Assembly (NCBI GenBank): GCA_937907435.1
Contig: CALCIA010000137.1
Span: 62,001-126,000 of the forward strand
From: an uncultured Actinomycetes bacterium
GTDB lineage: Bacteria; Actinomycetota; Thermoleophilia; Solirubrobacterales; 70-9
Direction: 5' to 3'
DNA: 64,000 bases
Shown here: in pieces, positions 16,368 through 27,392 of the stretch
How positions within the stretch are numbered: the first letter of the stretch is position 1
Layout: every line of letters starts with the position of its first letter
Notes under the pieces: model-generated
Seen by the model: the letters and a program-made list of their open reading frames with translations, nothing else
The model's database searches: none
What the model was told of the DNA's origin: nothing
Position numbers and translations under genes: made by a program

Positions 16368-16535
16368 CTAGGCGCCCCCCATCCAGACGCTTCCGAGCGC
16401 GAGCAGGATCAGGGTGGCCACGACGATCCCCAGGCTCGCGCCCGTCAGGTAGACGGAGCTGGGTGAATAGAGACAGGCGGAAGCAGACCGCCGGAGGATC
16501 GAAACCCGCTCCGCACTCTGGTCCATGTCGGGCAT
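16368..16535 (-). CDS. Small single-pass membrane protein, 55 aa
   Basis: The protein runs from MPDMDQSAERVSIL through a single membrane segment (about 30-50, GASLGIVVATLILLALGSVW) to a TAG stop. A good ribosome-binding site (GGGAGG) stands before the ATG, and third codon positions are mostly G or C. It is directly followed by the 114-residue gene. The function is unknown; its position behind a strong operator places it in the same regulon as the metal and cytochrome genes. Confidence 0.55.
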   Translation of the reverse strand: MPDMDQSAERVSILRRSASACLYSPSSVYLTGASLGIVVATLILLALGSVWMGGA

Positions 16536-16571
16536 CGTCCTCCCTTTCGACGTCTAAGCCACCGGCCCTAC

Positions 16572-16588
16572 TCCTACAGGGTGTAGGA
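16572..16588. promoter_or_regulatory. BlaI-type operator, divergent
   Basis: This is a perfect dyad TCCTACA-GGG-TGTAGGA between the small membrane gene (16535, minus) and the methyltransferase gene (16601, plus). TAGGAT on the plus strand overlaps the right arm and can serve as -10 with 11 bases to the ATG. Confidence 0.7.
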
Positions 16589-16600
16589 TACAGTAGCGAA

Positions 16601-17287
16601 ATGCCCGTCCTCGCCGAGAAGAACTGGGACCGCTACGTGGCGCAGGCCGAGCTCGTCGCCAGGACCGACGGATTCCAGGCCATCCGCGACCGGATCCTCG
16701 AACGCGCCGAGATCGAGAGCGGCGAGATCGTCGCCGACATCGGCGCCGGGACCGGCCTCCTGACCCTGCCCGCGGCGGAGGTCGCCGAGCGGGTCTGGGC
16801 GATCGACATCAGCCCCCAGATGTGCGGCTATCTGGCGACCAAGGCGCTGAGCGCCGAGCGGCACAACATCGAGCCGGTCGTCGCCTCGGCAGTGAGCCTG
16901 CCGCTGGTCAGCGGCTCGGTCGACGTGGTGATCAGCAACTACTGCCTGCACCACCTCGGCCACACCGAGAAGCTGGTCGCCCTGGCCGAGCTGCATCGCA
17001 TCCTGCGCCCGGGCGGGAGGCTCGTACTTGGCGACATGATGTTCAAGGTTGCCCTGACCGACGACCGGGACCGGGCCGTGGTCAAGGCGAAGGTGAAGGT
17101 TCTGCTCGGCAGGGGCCCCGCCGGCGTCTGGCGGCTGATCCGCAACGCCGCGCGTCTGCTCACGGGCCGCTGGGAGAGGCCGGCCTCCGGCCAGTGGTGG
17201 TGCGAGGCGCTCGCCGAGGCCGGGTTCACCGAGATCGACCTCGAGCTCGCCGAGCACGAGGGCGGGATCGTCGAAGGCCGGCGATGA
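16601..17287 (+). CDS. Class I SAM-dependent methyltransferase (UbiE-like)
   Basis: This 228-residue protein has the AdoMet motif IVADIGAGTGLLTLP and acidic VWAIDISPQM. The later motifs are NYCLHHL and ILRPGGRLVLGD, the pattern of small-molecule (quinone- or lipid-type) methyltransferases. A C-terminal helical part follows (VVKAKVKVLLGRGP). The substrate is unknown. The ATG at 16601 was chosen because a promoter-operator ends just upstream; longer starts would run through it. The stop overlaps the next gene's start (ATGA). Confidence 0.8.
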   Translation: MPVLAEKNWDRYVAQAELVARTDGFQAIRDRILERAEIESGEIVADIGAGTGLLTLPAAEVAERVWAIDISPQMCGYLATKALSAERHNIEPVVASAVSLPLVSGSVDVVISNYCLHHLGHTEKLVALAELHRILRPGGRLVLGDMMFKVALTDDRDRAVVKAKVKVLLGRGPAGVWRLIRNAARLLTGRWERPASGQWWCEALAEAGFTEIDLELAEHEGGIVEGRR

Positions 17288-18216
17288 GGAGGGAGCCGCA
17301 GGTGATTCGCCGTCGCCGTGCGGTCGCCGCGGTCAGCCTCCTGCTGGCCCTCGGTGGCGTGCTGACCTTCCTGCTTCTGCCCCGCCCCGGGACCGACGCG
17401 GCCACCGCCCGGGGCGGCGTCATCCTGAGCGTCCCTGGCGGCCGCAGTCTCAGCCTGACCGAGGCGGAGGCCCGCCGGATCGTCGCGGGAAGCCGTCCCC
17501 TGCCGGTCCCCTCCCAGCGGGTCGCGGTGCGAGGCGATGCCAGGATCACCTACCGTCTCGACCGACGGTCGGCGCGTCGCGAGCTCGCCGGGAGGCTGGC
17601 GTCCGACAGCGGAAGCGTGAGCGTCGTCGAGCGACCGGTCTCCGTGAGGATCCGGGCGCCGGTGGTCAAGCAGGTGTACCCGAACAACTGTGAGACCGCC
17701 GCCCTGCAGATGCTGCTCGCAACCCGCGGCGTCGAGCAGACCCAGCGATCTCTGCAAAGCAAGCTCCGTCGCGACGGGCCCCTCGATCCGCGTACCGCCC
17801 CGGACGGCACGAAAGTCTGGGGAGATCCGAACCAGGGCTTCGTCGGCCGCGTCGAAGGCGGTGGCGTAGCCGGCGGCTTCGGCGTCTACGGGAAACCCCT
17901 GATCGCGCTCGCGGACCGCTGGGTCGAAGCGGTGAACCTCAGCGGCACCCAGCCTGCGGTGATCTACCGCCGACTCCTCTCTGGCCACGCCGTCCTGGCC
18001 TGGACCGCGCTGGCTGACGGCCCCTACGAAACCTGGCGCGGCCCGCGCGGCGAGCCGGTTACGGTGAACTGGGGCGAGCACACGGTGCTGCTGCGCGGAC
18101 TGACCGGCGGTCGCCTGATCGTCAACGATCCCCTGACCGGGGAGCGGATGACCTGGACGAAGGCCGAATTCGAAGAAAAGTGGGCGCTGTTGGGACGCCG
18201 CGCGATCAGCGCCTGA
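17284..18216 (+). CDS. Secreted C39-like cysteine peptidase family protein
   Basis: This 310-residue protein has an N-terminal membrane anchor or signal (about 10-38). A domain rich in short beta strands follows, then from about residue 125 a papain-like C39/C39_2 fold. The Cys nucleophile is in YPNNCETAALQMLL, the His in WGEHTVLLRGL, and VNDPLTG closes the site. C39_2 proteins include peptidases and pseudo-enzymes of the envelope. It overlaps the methyltransferase gene by 4 bases and is 6 bases before the L,D-transpeptidase gene, so the three probably form one unit. Confidence 0.75.
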   Translation: MRREPQVIRRRRAVAAVSLLLALGGVLTFLLLPRPGTDAATARGGVILSVPGGRSLSLTEAEARRIVAGSRPLPVPSQRVAVRGDARITYRLDRRSARRELAGRLASDSGSVSVVERPVSVRIRAPVVKQVYPNNCETAALQMLLATRGVEQTQRSLQSKLRRDGPLDPRTAPDGTKVWGDPNQGFVGRVEGGGVAGGFGVYGKPLIALADRWVEAVNLSGTQPAVIYRRLLSGHAVLAWTALADGPYETWRGPRGEPVTVNWGEHTVLLRGLTGGRLIVNDPLTGERMTWTKAEFEEKWALLGRRAISA

Positions 18217-18222
18217 GCCGGG

Positions 18223-19257
18223 ATGATGGGCCGAAGATCGCGAATCGTCGCCGTCGTGGTGATCGTGGTCGGGCTTGCCGCGGTGGCCGCGTACACCTAC
18301 GACAGCTCGCAGAAGGGCAAGATCGCCGAGGGGGTGGCCGTGGCCGGCCTCGATGTCGGCGGCATGAGCACCGGCGAAGCCGAATCGGCGTTGCGTCGAC
18401 AACTCCTCGCCCCGCGTCGGCATTCGCTCACGGTCACCTACCAGGGTCGGAGCTGGTCGCTGTCGGCTGGTCAGCTCAAGGTTCGCGTCGACGTGTCCCG
18501 CGCGGTGCGCCGGGCCGTCGCGGCGGGCCAGGGCGGTGGCCTGCCAGGCAGACTCGTCCGCGAGGTGACCGGCGGCGAAGTCGACGACTCGATCGCCGCC
18601 GACGTCGAATACTCGCATCCGGCGATCAACGCCTTCGTCCGCCGGATCGCCGCCGACCTCGACCGCGAACCGGTCGACGCCTCGGTCGAGCCGGGCGCCG
18701 ACTCACTCAAGATCGTCGCAGCGAAGCCCGGCCGCAAGCTACGGGACAACCGGCTGACCTCCGAGCTCGAAAGGGCGGTGGAGAGAGGTGGGGGCGATGC
18801 CGTCGCCGCCGTCGTCCACGGGACCGCGCCGGAAGTGACGGCGGGGGAACTCGGCTCCCGGTATCCGTCCTATCTGACGTTGGACCGCGCCACCTTCACG
18901 CTACGTCTGTGGAAGGACCTGAAGCCGGCCGAGACCTTCACGGTCGCGGTCGGCCGCGAAGGGCTCGAAACGCCGGAAGGGCTCTACGCGATCGAGGTGA
19001 TGGAAGAAAACCCGGTCTGGCACGTGCCGGAATCCGCATGGGCCGGCGCCCTCGCCGGCAAGACGATCCAGCCCGGGCCGGCGGACCCGATCAAGGCCCG
19101 GTGGATGGGCTTCTACGAAGGTGCCGGAATCCATGGCACCGAAGAGGTCGAATCGCTCGGCAGCGCCGCATCCCACGGTTGCGTTCGCATGTCGATCGCT
19201 GACGTCAAGAGGCTCTACGACCAGGTGGAAGTCGGGACCCCGATCTACGTCGGCTAG
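18223..19257 (+). CDS. L,D-transpeptidase (YkuD) with peptidoglycan-binding-like domain
   Basis: This is a 344-residue membrane-anchored enzyme making 3-3 cross-links in peptidoglycan. The N-terminus carries one membrane segment (about 7-24). Residues about 35-200 resemble the PG_binding_4 / VanW-type repeat region, and the YkuD domain occupies about 215-343. The catalytic motif HGxx...SHGCVRMS is intact (Cys near residue 320). It lies in the same direction as the C39-like gene. Confidence 0.88.
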   Translation: MMGRRSRIVAVVVIVVGLAAVAAYTYDSSQKGKIAEGVAVAGLDVGGMSTGEAESALRRQLLAPRRHSLTVTYQGRSWSLSAGQLKVRVDVSRAVRRAVAAGQGGGLPGRLVREVTGGEVDDSIAADVEYSHPAINAFVRRIAADLDREPVDASVEPGADSLKIVAAKPGRKLRDNRLTSELERAVERGGGDAVAAVVHGTAPEVTAGELGSRYPSYLTLDRATFTLRLWKDLKPAETFTVAVGREGLETPEGLYAIEVMEENPVWHVPESAWAGALAGKTIQPGPADPIKARWMGFYEGAGIHGTEEVESLGSAASHGCVRMSIADVKRLYDQVEVGTPIYVG

Positions 19258-19291
19258 ACCGTCGTTTCCTCCAGCTCTCCCGGGGCCAAAC

Positions 19292-19308
19292 TCCTACGAT
19301 TTGTAGTA
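19292..19308. promoter_or_regulatory. BlaI-type operator upstream of TlpA-like gene
   Basis: The site reads TCCTACG-ATT-TGTAGTA. TAGTAT overlaps the right arm as a -10, with 10 bases to the ATG at 19320 and no clear ribosome-binding site. Confidence 0.65.
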
Positions 19309-19319
19309 TCGATCCCGAG

Positions 19320-20009
19320 ATGTCTGACCGGGCAGCGCCACCCACGCCACCCACAGCTCCCGCAGGTCGTGCCGTCCGTGGTCGCCTGTCCCGGGGGGTC
19401 GCGATCGTCGTCGTCCTGCTGTTCGTCGCCCTCTTGGCCTACGGCCTGCTGAGCAAGGCGACCAACCGAAGCATCGACGAAAGCCTCGCGAAGGGAACGG
19501 CTCCGTCCGCTCCGGAATTCGAAGATGTCGTCCTCGATCGGGGCGAGCTGCCGAACGGGCTCGCCGGCGCCGTCGGACCCGCCCTGGCCGACGGCAAGCT
19601 CGGCCTGCGCGAGCTCCGCGGCATTCCGGTCGTTCTCAACTTCTGGGCCTCGTGGTGCATCCCTTGCCGCGAAGAGGCGCCGATCCTCCGGGCCGGCTGG
19701 AAGCGCTTCGGACCGCAGGGCGTCCTCTTCCTCGGCCTCGACATGCAGGATCTCACGGGTGATGCCCGCGCCTTCATCGGGAGCTACCACCTCACCTACC
19801 CGACGATCCGCGAGCCGAGCAACGACACCGCCCGCAAATACGGTGTGACGGGGATCCCGGAGACCTACTTCATCAGCGCGCGAGGCCGGGTCGTCGCGCA
19901 TGTGATCGGCGTCATCGACGAAGGCGAGCTCGACGAAGACGTCGCGGCGGCGCGAAGCGGCAAGGTCGTCGGCACCGGGGAAGGCGGAGAAATCCGCCCG
20001 CAGCGGTGA
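19320..20009 (+). CDS. TlpA/ResA-like membrane-anchored thioredoxin
   Basis: This 229-residue protein has a Pro-rich N-terminus, one membrane segment (about 27-45), and a thioredoxin fold with the active site WASWCIPCREEAP (CxxC near 113-116). The cis-Pro region is GVTGIPETYFI. It reduces disulfides outside the membrane, as in apocytochrome c maturation, and would take electrons from CcdA (14253-14990). Its own operator and the ccm genes nearby support this role. Confidence 0.88.
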   Translation: MSDRAAPPTPPTAPAGRAVRGRLSRGVAIVVVLLFVALLAYGLLSKATNRSIDESLAKGTAPSAPEFEDVVLDRGELPNGLAGAVGPALADGKLGLRELRGIPVVLNFWASWCIPCREEAPILRAGWKRFGPQGVLFLGLDMQDLTGDARAFIGSYHLTYPTIREPSNDTARKYGVTGIPETYFISARGRVVAHVIGVIDEGELDEDVAAARSGKVVGTGEGGEIRPQR

Positions 20010-20010
20010 G

Positions 20011-20035
20011 GGCACCTCAGGAAGGCGGGCACACC
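20011..20035 (+). repeat. 25-bp direct repeat, left copy
   Basis: The stretch beginning GGCACCTCAGGA is repeated at 22222-22246 with three mismatches. The two copies flank the acyltransferase gene. Confidence 0.5.
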
Positions 20036-20070
20036 ACCGTCCTACCTGGAGTCAATCGGCCGGATCGACG

Positions 20071-22216
20071 ATGAGTCCGAAACTGAGAGTCCACCTGAAG
20101 GCCCTGTTCCGCCGGCGGCAGCGGGCGGAAAAAAGCCCCCCGGGCCCGCGGCGGGGGGAGGGGCACACGCCGCTCCACGACGAGCCCGGGAGCCGTGGCT
20201 TCCGCCCCGATGTCGAGGGCCTGCGGGCGATCGCGATCGTCGCCGTCCTCCTGAGTCACGCAGGCGTGCCCTTCCTGGCCGGCGGCTACGTCGGCGTCGA
20301 CGTCTTCTTCGTCATCTCCGGCTTCCTCATCACCCGCCTGCTGCTAAAGCGAGATGGAGGAGCGGGGGACGGTCTCGCTGCGCGGCTTCTACGCCCGCCG
20401 CGCGAAGCGGCTGCTGCCGCTCTCGGCGGTGCTCCTGGCGACCGTCGGCGTGCTCTCGATCGTCATCTTCTCGCCGTTGCGGGCGACCGAAATCTCCGGC
20501 GACATCGTCGCCTCGGCGCTCTACGTCGCCAACTGGCACTTCGCCGCGCAGTCGGTCGACTACTTCGCCCAGGGGCTCGAACCGAGCCCGGTCCTCCACC
20601 TCTGGTCGCTGGCGATCGAGGAGCAGTTCTACCTCGTCTGGCCGGCGCTGATGCTGGCCGTCACCTGGTGGTTCCGGAGGCGCGGCCGCAAGGTGCGGCC
20701 GATCCTGATGGTGACCGTCGCCCTCGTCTTCGCCGCCTCGCTCGTCACCGGCATCCTGCTCACCGACGCGACCCCGGCGGCCGCCTATTTCTCGACCTTC
20801 GGTCGCGCCTGGGAGCTGGCGCTGGGGGCGCTGCTGGCGCTGCTCGGCGCGGTCAAGCTGCCACGCCACGGCGCGGCAGCGATCGGCTGGCTCGGGTTGG
20901 CGGCGATCGTCTACGCCTCGCTCGCCTTCACTGCGACGACCCCTTTCCCGGGCGTCGCCGCCCTGGTCCCGACCCTCGGCGCCGCGGCGCTGATCCTCGC
21001 CGGCTCCTCGGTCTACGCGCAGCGGGCGGGCGCCCCGGCCTGGCTGCTCTCGCTGGGGCCGGTCCGCCACGTCGGCCGCGTCTCCTACTCCTGGTACCTC
21101 TGGCACTGGCCGTTCCTGATCTTCGCCGCGGCGCTCTTCGGCCCGCTCTCGGTCGCCGCCGGGCTCTCGGTCGTCGCCGTCGCCTGGGTCCCCTCCTACG
21201 CCAGCCACCTGTTGATCGAGGATCCGGTGCGCCGCGCCGGCAGCCTGACTCGACTGCCGAACCGGGCGATCCTGCTCGGCGCCGCATGCACCGCGGTCGC
21301 CGTCTCCAGCGGCATCGCCGTCTCGAGCCTCCAGCCCTCCTTCCGCACCGCCGCGGCCGGCGATGTCACGGGAGCCGCCGCACTGCCCGAACAGCCGCAG
21401 CCACAGCAGACCGCCTCGGCGGTGCGGCCGAACCCGCTGCGCGCCCGCGCCGACCGCTCGCGGGTATTCTACGACGGCTGCCTGGTCGGGATCACCGGCA
21501 CCAACTCCAATCGCTGTCTCTACGGTGACCCCCGCGGTGAACGGACCGTGATCCTCTTCGGCGACTCGCACGCGATGCAGTACTTCCCGCCGCTCCAAGC
21601 GATCGCCGAAGAGCACCGGTGGCGTCTGATCGCCCTGACCAAGGCCGAATGCACGCCGGGCGAGGTGAAGATCCGCAGCATGGTCGCCGACCGCGAGTAC
21701 TCGCAGTGCGACGTCTGGCGCGAGACCGCGTTGAAGCGGATCGAAGAAGGCGACGGTTCGGTGACGGTCGTGATGAGCGGCGACACGGCCTACACCGCCT
21801 ACGGTGAAGACGGCGAAGAACTCTCGGGTGCCGCCAACGCCAACGCATTGCAGAAGGGGTACGAAAAGACGCTGGAACGCATCCGGGCCGCCGGCCCGGA
21901 CACCGTCGTCATCCGCGATACCCCGGCCTCCTCGAGCGACGTCCCCAGCTGCGTATCCGAAAACCTCCAGCACCTGCAGTCCTGCGCCTTCAAGGAGCCG
22001 CAGGAATGGAGTCGCGAATTCGACAGGCGCGCCACCGCCGTGGTCCCCGGGGCCCACCTGATCGATCTCACCGCCGAGATCTGCCCGGGAGAGCTGTGCC
22101 GAGCGGTGATCGGCAACGCCCTCGTGTATCGCGACAAAAGCCACCTGACGGCGACCTTCGCGCGGACGCTCCTGCCCTGGATCGAATCCGGCCTCGCCGA
22201 CGCCAGACCGGGCTGA
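20071..22216 (+). pseudogene. Membrane acyltransferase with SGNH domain (OafA-like), one frameshift at about 20350
   Basis: The N-terminal part (20071 to about 20350) reads FRPDVEGLRAIAIVAVLLSH and GVDVFFVISGFLITRLLLK, the canonical start of acyltransferase-3 proteins. The protein then continues one base out of frame as MEERGTVSLRGFYARRAKRL through about ten membrane helices. It ends in an SGNH domain (GDSHAMQYFPPL, later DKSHLT). One extra base in AAGCGAGATGG explains the shift. Whole, it would be about 715 residues and would acylate surface sugars. The rest is undamaged, so a recent mutation or base-calling error is likely. A separate protein from 20354 is also possible. Confidence 0.75.
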
Positions 22217-22221
22217 AGCCG

Positions 22222-22246
22222 GGCACCTCAGGAGAGCGGGCCCACC
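22222..22246 (+). repeat. 25-bp direct repeat, right copy
   Basis: This is the partner of 20011-20035 and overlaps the 3' end of the 45-residue membrane gene on the minus strand. Confidence 0.5.
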
Positions 22247-22365
22247 GGCGCCAGCAGGATGGCCACCACGCCCACCAGGATCCCGACGACGCGGAAGGCC
22301 AATCGCCCCTCGGCGAAGAGCAGCGCTCCTGCGGCCAGCGCAGTGACGGCCAGAAGCCACCTCAT
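22228..22365 (-). CDS. Small two-helix membrane protein, 45 aa
   Basis: MRWLLAVTALAAGALLFAEG is followed by a second hydrophobic segment (GILVGVVAILLAPVG) and a stop. Third codon positions are almost all G or C and GGAGG stands just before the ATG, although only two bases away. The function is unknown. Downstream of its start region, on the other side, lies the ccm operator-promoter at 22475-22499. Confidence 0.4.
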   Translation of the reverse strand: MRWLLAVTALAAGALLFAEGRLAFRVVGILVGVVAILLAPVGPLS

Positions 22366-22474
22366 GGCCTCCAATCGCGACCCCCCTTTCACCCGAAGCG
22401 GGGAGGGCGGACGCCGCGACGTCTCGGTTGTGGCAAGTTCATCGGCGGCGGGAGGGAGCTAACTCATCGAGGAC

Positions 22475-22499
22475 ATACTCCTACGTTGCGTAGGAGTAT
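22475..22499. promoter_or_regulatory. Strongest BlaI-type operator, at ccmEF promoter
   Basis: This is a perfect dyad with 11-bp arms (ATACTCCTACG / CGTAGGAGTAT) and a TTG centre. The core TCCTACG-TTG-CGTAGGA (22479-22495) fits the other sites. GAGTAT in the right arm can act as -10 for ccmE at 22514. Confidence 0.75.
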
Positions 22500-22513
22500 A
22501 GTTCCGGCTCCTC

Positions 22514-22939
22514 TTGAATCCCACTCGGAAGCGCAACTTTCGGCTCGCCGCCGCACTCGCCACCGCCGTTCTCCTCTCGGTGGCCCTCGCCTACACCAGC
22601 TTCAACGCGTCGGCTTCCGACGTCACGGCCGGACAGCTCCTGGCGATGGCCCGTCCGGGCCAGAGCTACGAGCTGGCCGGAACCGTGACCTCGGCGCACC
22701 GTGCCGGCGACACCCTCTTCTTCCGCATCCGCGATCCGAAGCGGGCCGCGGTCTCGGTCCCCGTCCGCTACGCCGGCTCGGTCCCCGACCCGTTCCGGGT
22801 CGGCCGCGCGGTGGTCGTCACGGTCCGCGAGGCGGGCCCGCGGTTCGTCGGCGAACCGAACACGCTGACCACCAAATGCCCCTCGAAGTTCAGGGCCGAA
22901 GGCGAACCCGACGGGACCGGCCCCGTGCTCGGGCGATGA
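22514..22939 (+). CDS. ccmE: Cytochrome c maturation protein CcmE, Cys-type
   Basis: CcmE is the haem chaperone of the system I cytochrome c assembly pathway. This 141-residue protein has one membrane segment (about 10-28) and an OB-fold domain (AGTVTS...FFRIRDPKRAAVSVPVRY). The ligand motif, usually HxxxY, is here CPSKF (C122, F126), as in the Cys-type CcmE of archaea and some deltaproteobacteria, though those normally keep the Tyr. The start is a TTG soon after the operator-promoter. It is followed by ccmF with an 11-base gap. Confidence 0.85.
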   Translation: MNPTRKRNFRLAAALATAVLLSVALAYTSFNASASDVTAGQLLAMARPGQSYELAGTVTSAHRAGDTLFFRIRDPKRAAVSVPVRYAGSVPDPFRVGRAVVVTVREAGPRFVGEPNTLTTKCPSKFRAEGEPDGTGPVLGR

Positions 22940-22949
22940 GGCGCCGGGC

Positions 22950-25145
<2,196 letters not shown>

Positions 25146-25152
25146 GCAGGAG

Positions 25153-26370
25153 ATGTCGAAGCGCGGAAGGTCCGGGGTGCGCAAGAAGGGTGGGGCCGCG
25201 AGGCGGAAATCGAATCGCCCCAATCCGCCGAAGCCGACGACCACGCGCGCCGAGCGCCCGGCGGCGGGCACCAAGGCGGAGGACCGTGGCGGCTGGCGTC
25301 GGGAGGTCCTGGCCGAGGTCCTGCGGCCGACCTGCTGGTTCGATCCGGGAGAGGGGGAGGGCGCCCCTCGCTCGCTGACCATCTCCTTCACCGGAAGGCG
25401 GCTGGACGTCAAGGGCAAGCCGCGCGCGGGCGACAGATTCGTCCAGGCACAGATGGTGGAGGGCGTCGTCCCGGGCTCCGGTCCGGTCGCGGTGACCACC
25501 GAGGTCCGAGGGATGAATCCCGGCGAGTGGGAGGTCACCGCGGCACCATCCGCGAGGCTCTGCCGGAGCCGTCCGCTCCATGCTCTTGCGGCGGCGGAGG
25601 GATCCGGTCACGTCTTGTGGCCGCGGAGAGTCCGGCCCCGTGCGGCCCGGACCGAGAGACTAGCCAGCCAGATACGCCCCTGGGCGCCGATCCCCGGGGT
25701 GCATCCGGTGAGCTGGGGGGTGCTGGTCGGCCTGGGCGTCCTCGTGGGCCTCGTCGTGCAGGGGCTCCTCCTCTCGCGTGCCGGAGAGGACATCGGTGCG
25801 GCGCTCTTCGTGTCGGCCGCGGCGGTCGTCGCCGGTTGTGCGGGCGCGAAGGCCTGGTACGTCGTCGTCCAGCACGGGCGGCGGTTCGACGGCTGGTGTG
25901 TCCAGGGCGCGATCCTCGGAGGTGGGATCGCGGCCGGCATCGTTCTCCTGAGCGGGTCGGCGATCCACGCGGGCGCCTATCTCGATGCCACCGCCCCGGG
26001 GCTGATGCTCGGGATGGCCGTCGGCAGACCGGGCTGCTTCCTGGCGGGCTGCTGCTACGGCCGGCCCACCGCGTCCCGCTGGGGGATCTGGTCGTCGGAC
26101 CGTTGTGTCGGGATCCGACGGGTGCCGACCCAGCTGATCGAAGCGGCGCTCTGCCTGGCGATCGGGTTGGTGGCGCTGGTCCTGGCGCTGGTCGAGGGTC
26201 TGGACGGCTCGGGGCTACTTCTGGCTGGAAGCCTGGCCGCGTTCGTCCTCGGCAGGCAGATGATCCTGCCCTACCGTGCGCAGCCGCGGCAGACCTCCTT
26301 CGGCCGGCCCGCGACCATCGTCCTGGCGGCGGTCACCTTGATCGCCTCGGTCGCGATCGGTCTGCGCTGA
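25153..26370 (+). CDS. Lgt-like membrane protein with novel N-terminal domain
   Basis: This is a 405-residue protein. Residues 1-50 are basic and low complexity; about 50-140 form a separate domain with LRPTCWFDPGEGEG and RSLTISFTGRRLDVKGKP. From about 180 on there is a seven-helix Lgt-like membrane domain with GRPGCFLAGCCYGRPTASRW and PTQLIEAAL. The two extra Cys in GCFLAGCCYG are absent in canonical Lgt, and lgt itself is at 4550, so another acyl or redox role is possible. Its position directly behind ccmF suggests a role in cytochrome maturation or its lipid anchoring. Confidence 0.65.
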   Translation: MSKRGRSGVRKKGGAARRKSNRPNPPKPTTTRAERPAAGTKAEDRGGWRREVLAEVLRPTCWFDPGEGEGAPRSLTISFTGRRLDVKGKPRAGDRFVQAQMVEGVVPGSGPVAVTTEVRGMNPGEWEVTAAPSARLCRSRPLHALAAAEGSGHVLWPRRVRPRAARTERLASQIRPWAPIPGVHPVSWGVLVGLGVLVGLVVQGLLLSRAGEDIGAALFVSAAAVVAGCAGAKAWYVVVQHGRRFDGWCVQGAILGGGIAAGIVLLSGSAIHAGAYLDATAPGLMLGMAVGRPGCFLAGCCYGRPTASRWGIWSSDRCVGIRRVPTQLIEAALCLAIGLVALVLALVEGLDGSGLLLAGSLAAFVLGRQMILPYRAQPRQTSFGRPATIVLAAVTLIASVAIGLR

Positions 26371-26399
26371 GCTTCGCCGGGCCGCAGGCCGAATGGGGT

Positions 26400-27062
26400 C
26401 TATTTCGGCCGGGGCGCGGTGGCGACGTAGAAGGCCATCGTCCCGGTGGCCGTACGAAGCTGGTCCACCTGCTCCGCCCGCTGCAGCCCGGCGTCGGTGA
26501 AGATCGAAGGCAGGGCACCCTCCGCGTTCTCGCGGGTCAGCTCGAAGCCGTCGAGGCTGCGGACCGCGAGGAACGCGATCCGCATCAGCGCATCTTGAGG
26601 GGGACCCCAGTCGGCGACGAGGAGGCGCCCGCCTGGACGGAGGACGCGCGCGATCTCCGCCGCCGTCGCACGCTTGGCGGCAGGCTCCAGATGGTGGAAG
26701 AAGAGGGTCGAGAGGACGACGTCGAAGCGGCCGTCGTCGTAGGGCAGGTCGGTCGAATGGCCCTGGTCGAAGTCGACATGGGCGCCGGCCGAGGAAGCCT
26801 TCTGGCGCGCCCGTGCGAGTATCTCGGGATCGCCGTCGAGCCCGGTGACCTCGGCTCCCGGTTGGGCCCGTTCGGCCGCGATCGCCAGCGTGCCGGTCCC
26901 GCAGCCGAGGTCCAGTACGCGATCCTCGGCCTTCAACTCGGCGATCTCGAGCAGGCGCCGCTTGAAGGCGCCCTCCCGCGAGGTCAGGCGCACCACCGGG
27001 TCGTAGAGAGCGGTGAGGGCGCGATATCGGAGCGCCGGCACGTAGCGAGCGTCCTCACCCAT
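26400..27062 (-). CDS. Class I SAM-dependent methyltransferase (UbiE-like)
   Basis: This 220-residue protein has the motifs RVLDLGCGTGTLAIAAERA, GLDGDPEIL, FDVVLSTLFFHHLEP and LRPGGRLLVADWG. It has a C-terminal substrate domain beginning ENAEGALPSIFTDAGL. The substrate is unknown; quinone or small lipid methylation is typical of this subgroup. The start overlaps the CcmI-like stop by 8 bases, so it is the second gene of the unit controlled from 27346-27362. Confidence 0.82.
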   Translation of the reverse strand: MGEDARYVPALRYRALTALYDPVVRLTSREGAFKRRLLEIAELKAEDRVLDLGCGTGTLAIAAERAQPGAEVTGLDGDPEILARARQKASSAGAHVDFDQGHSTDLPYDDGRFDVVLSTLFFHHLEPAAKRATAAEIARVLRPGGRLLVADWGPPQDALMRIAFLAVRSLDGFELTRENAEGALPSIFTDAGLQRAEQVDQLRTATGTMAFYVATAPRPK

Positions 27063-27345
27063 GCGTGACCGACCGGGACGGCGGCTGGGGGTCCATCCGC
27101 GCGAGGATTTCGGCCGCTTCGCTGCGAAGAGTCGCGCGCCGGTGCAGGTAATCCTCCTCGGAGAGCTTTCCGGCAGCGTGGTCCAGTTCGGTGTCCCGCA
27201 GCTCGCGGTACTTCGCCTCCTTGAGGGCCTCGAGCTCCTCGTGGCGGACGTCGGCCGGGTCGCCGGCGCCGCGACGGCGCCACAGCGGGGCCGCCACCAA
27301 TGGTGCCACGACGGCGACCAGGATCAGCGCGTAGGCGAACTCCAC
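27055..27345 (-). CDS. CcmI-like small membrane protein, 96 aa
   Basis: From the GTG at 27345 the protein has one membrane segment (EFAYALILVAVVAPLVAAPL, about 2-21). A cytoplasmic coiled-coil helix then reads EALKEAKYRELRDTELDHAA and GKLSEEDYLHRR. This matches the N-terminal part of CcmI (CycH) proteins that recruit apocytochrome c. An ATG further upstream (27456) would run across the operator and a change of coding character, so the leaderless GTG directly after the operator is preferred. The 3' end overlaps the methyltransferase start. Confidence 0.7.
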   Translation of the reverse strand: MEFAYALILVAVVAPLVAAPLWRRRGAGDPADVRHEELEALKEAKYRELRDTELDHAAGKLSEEDYLHRRATLRSEAAEILARMDPQPPSRSVTHG

Positions 27346-27362
27346 GACTACATTATGTAGGA
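27346..27362. promoter_or_regulatory. BlaI-type operator with CATAAT -10, leaderless start
   Basis: The plus strand reads GACTACA-TTA-TGTAGGA. On the minus strand CATAAT in the centre acts as -10, six bases before the GTG of the CcmI-like gene. Confidence 0.7.
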
Positions 27363-27392
27363 GTTCTGGGCGCCGGCGGAACTCCTGCTCGC

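Noticed and set aside
16939..18618. Open frame of 559 codons on the minus strand
   Set aside because: It is a shadow of the C39-like and L,D-transpeptidase genes; no recognisable domain or start.
20330..22360. Open frame of 676 codons on the minus strand
   Set aside because: It lies opposite the acyltransferase, whose motifs are clear; the text is low complexity.
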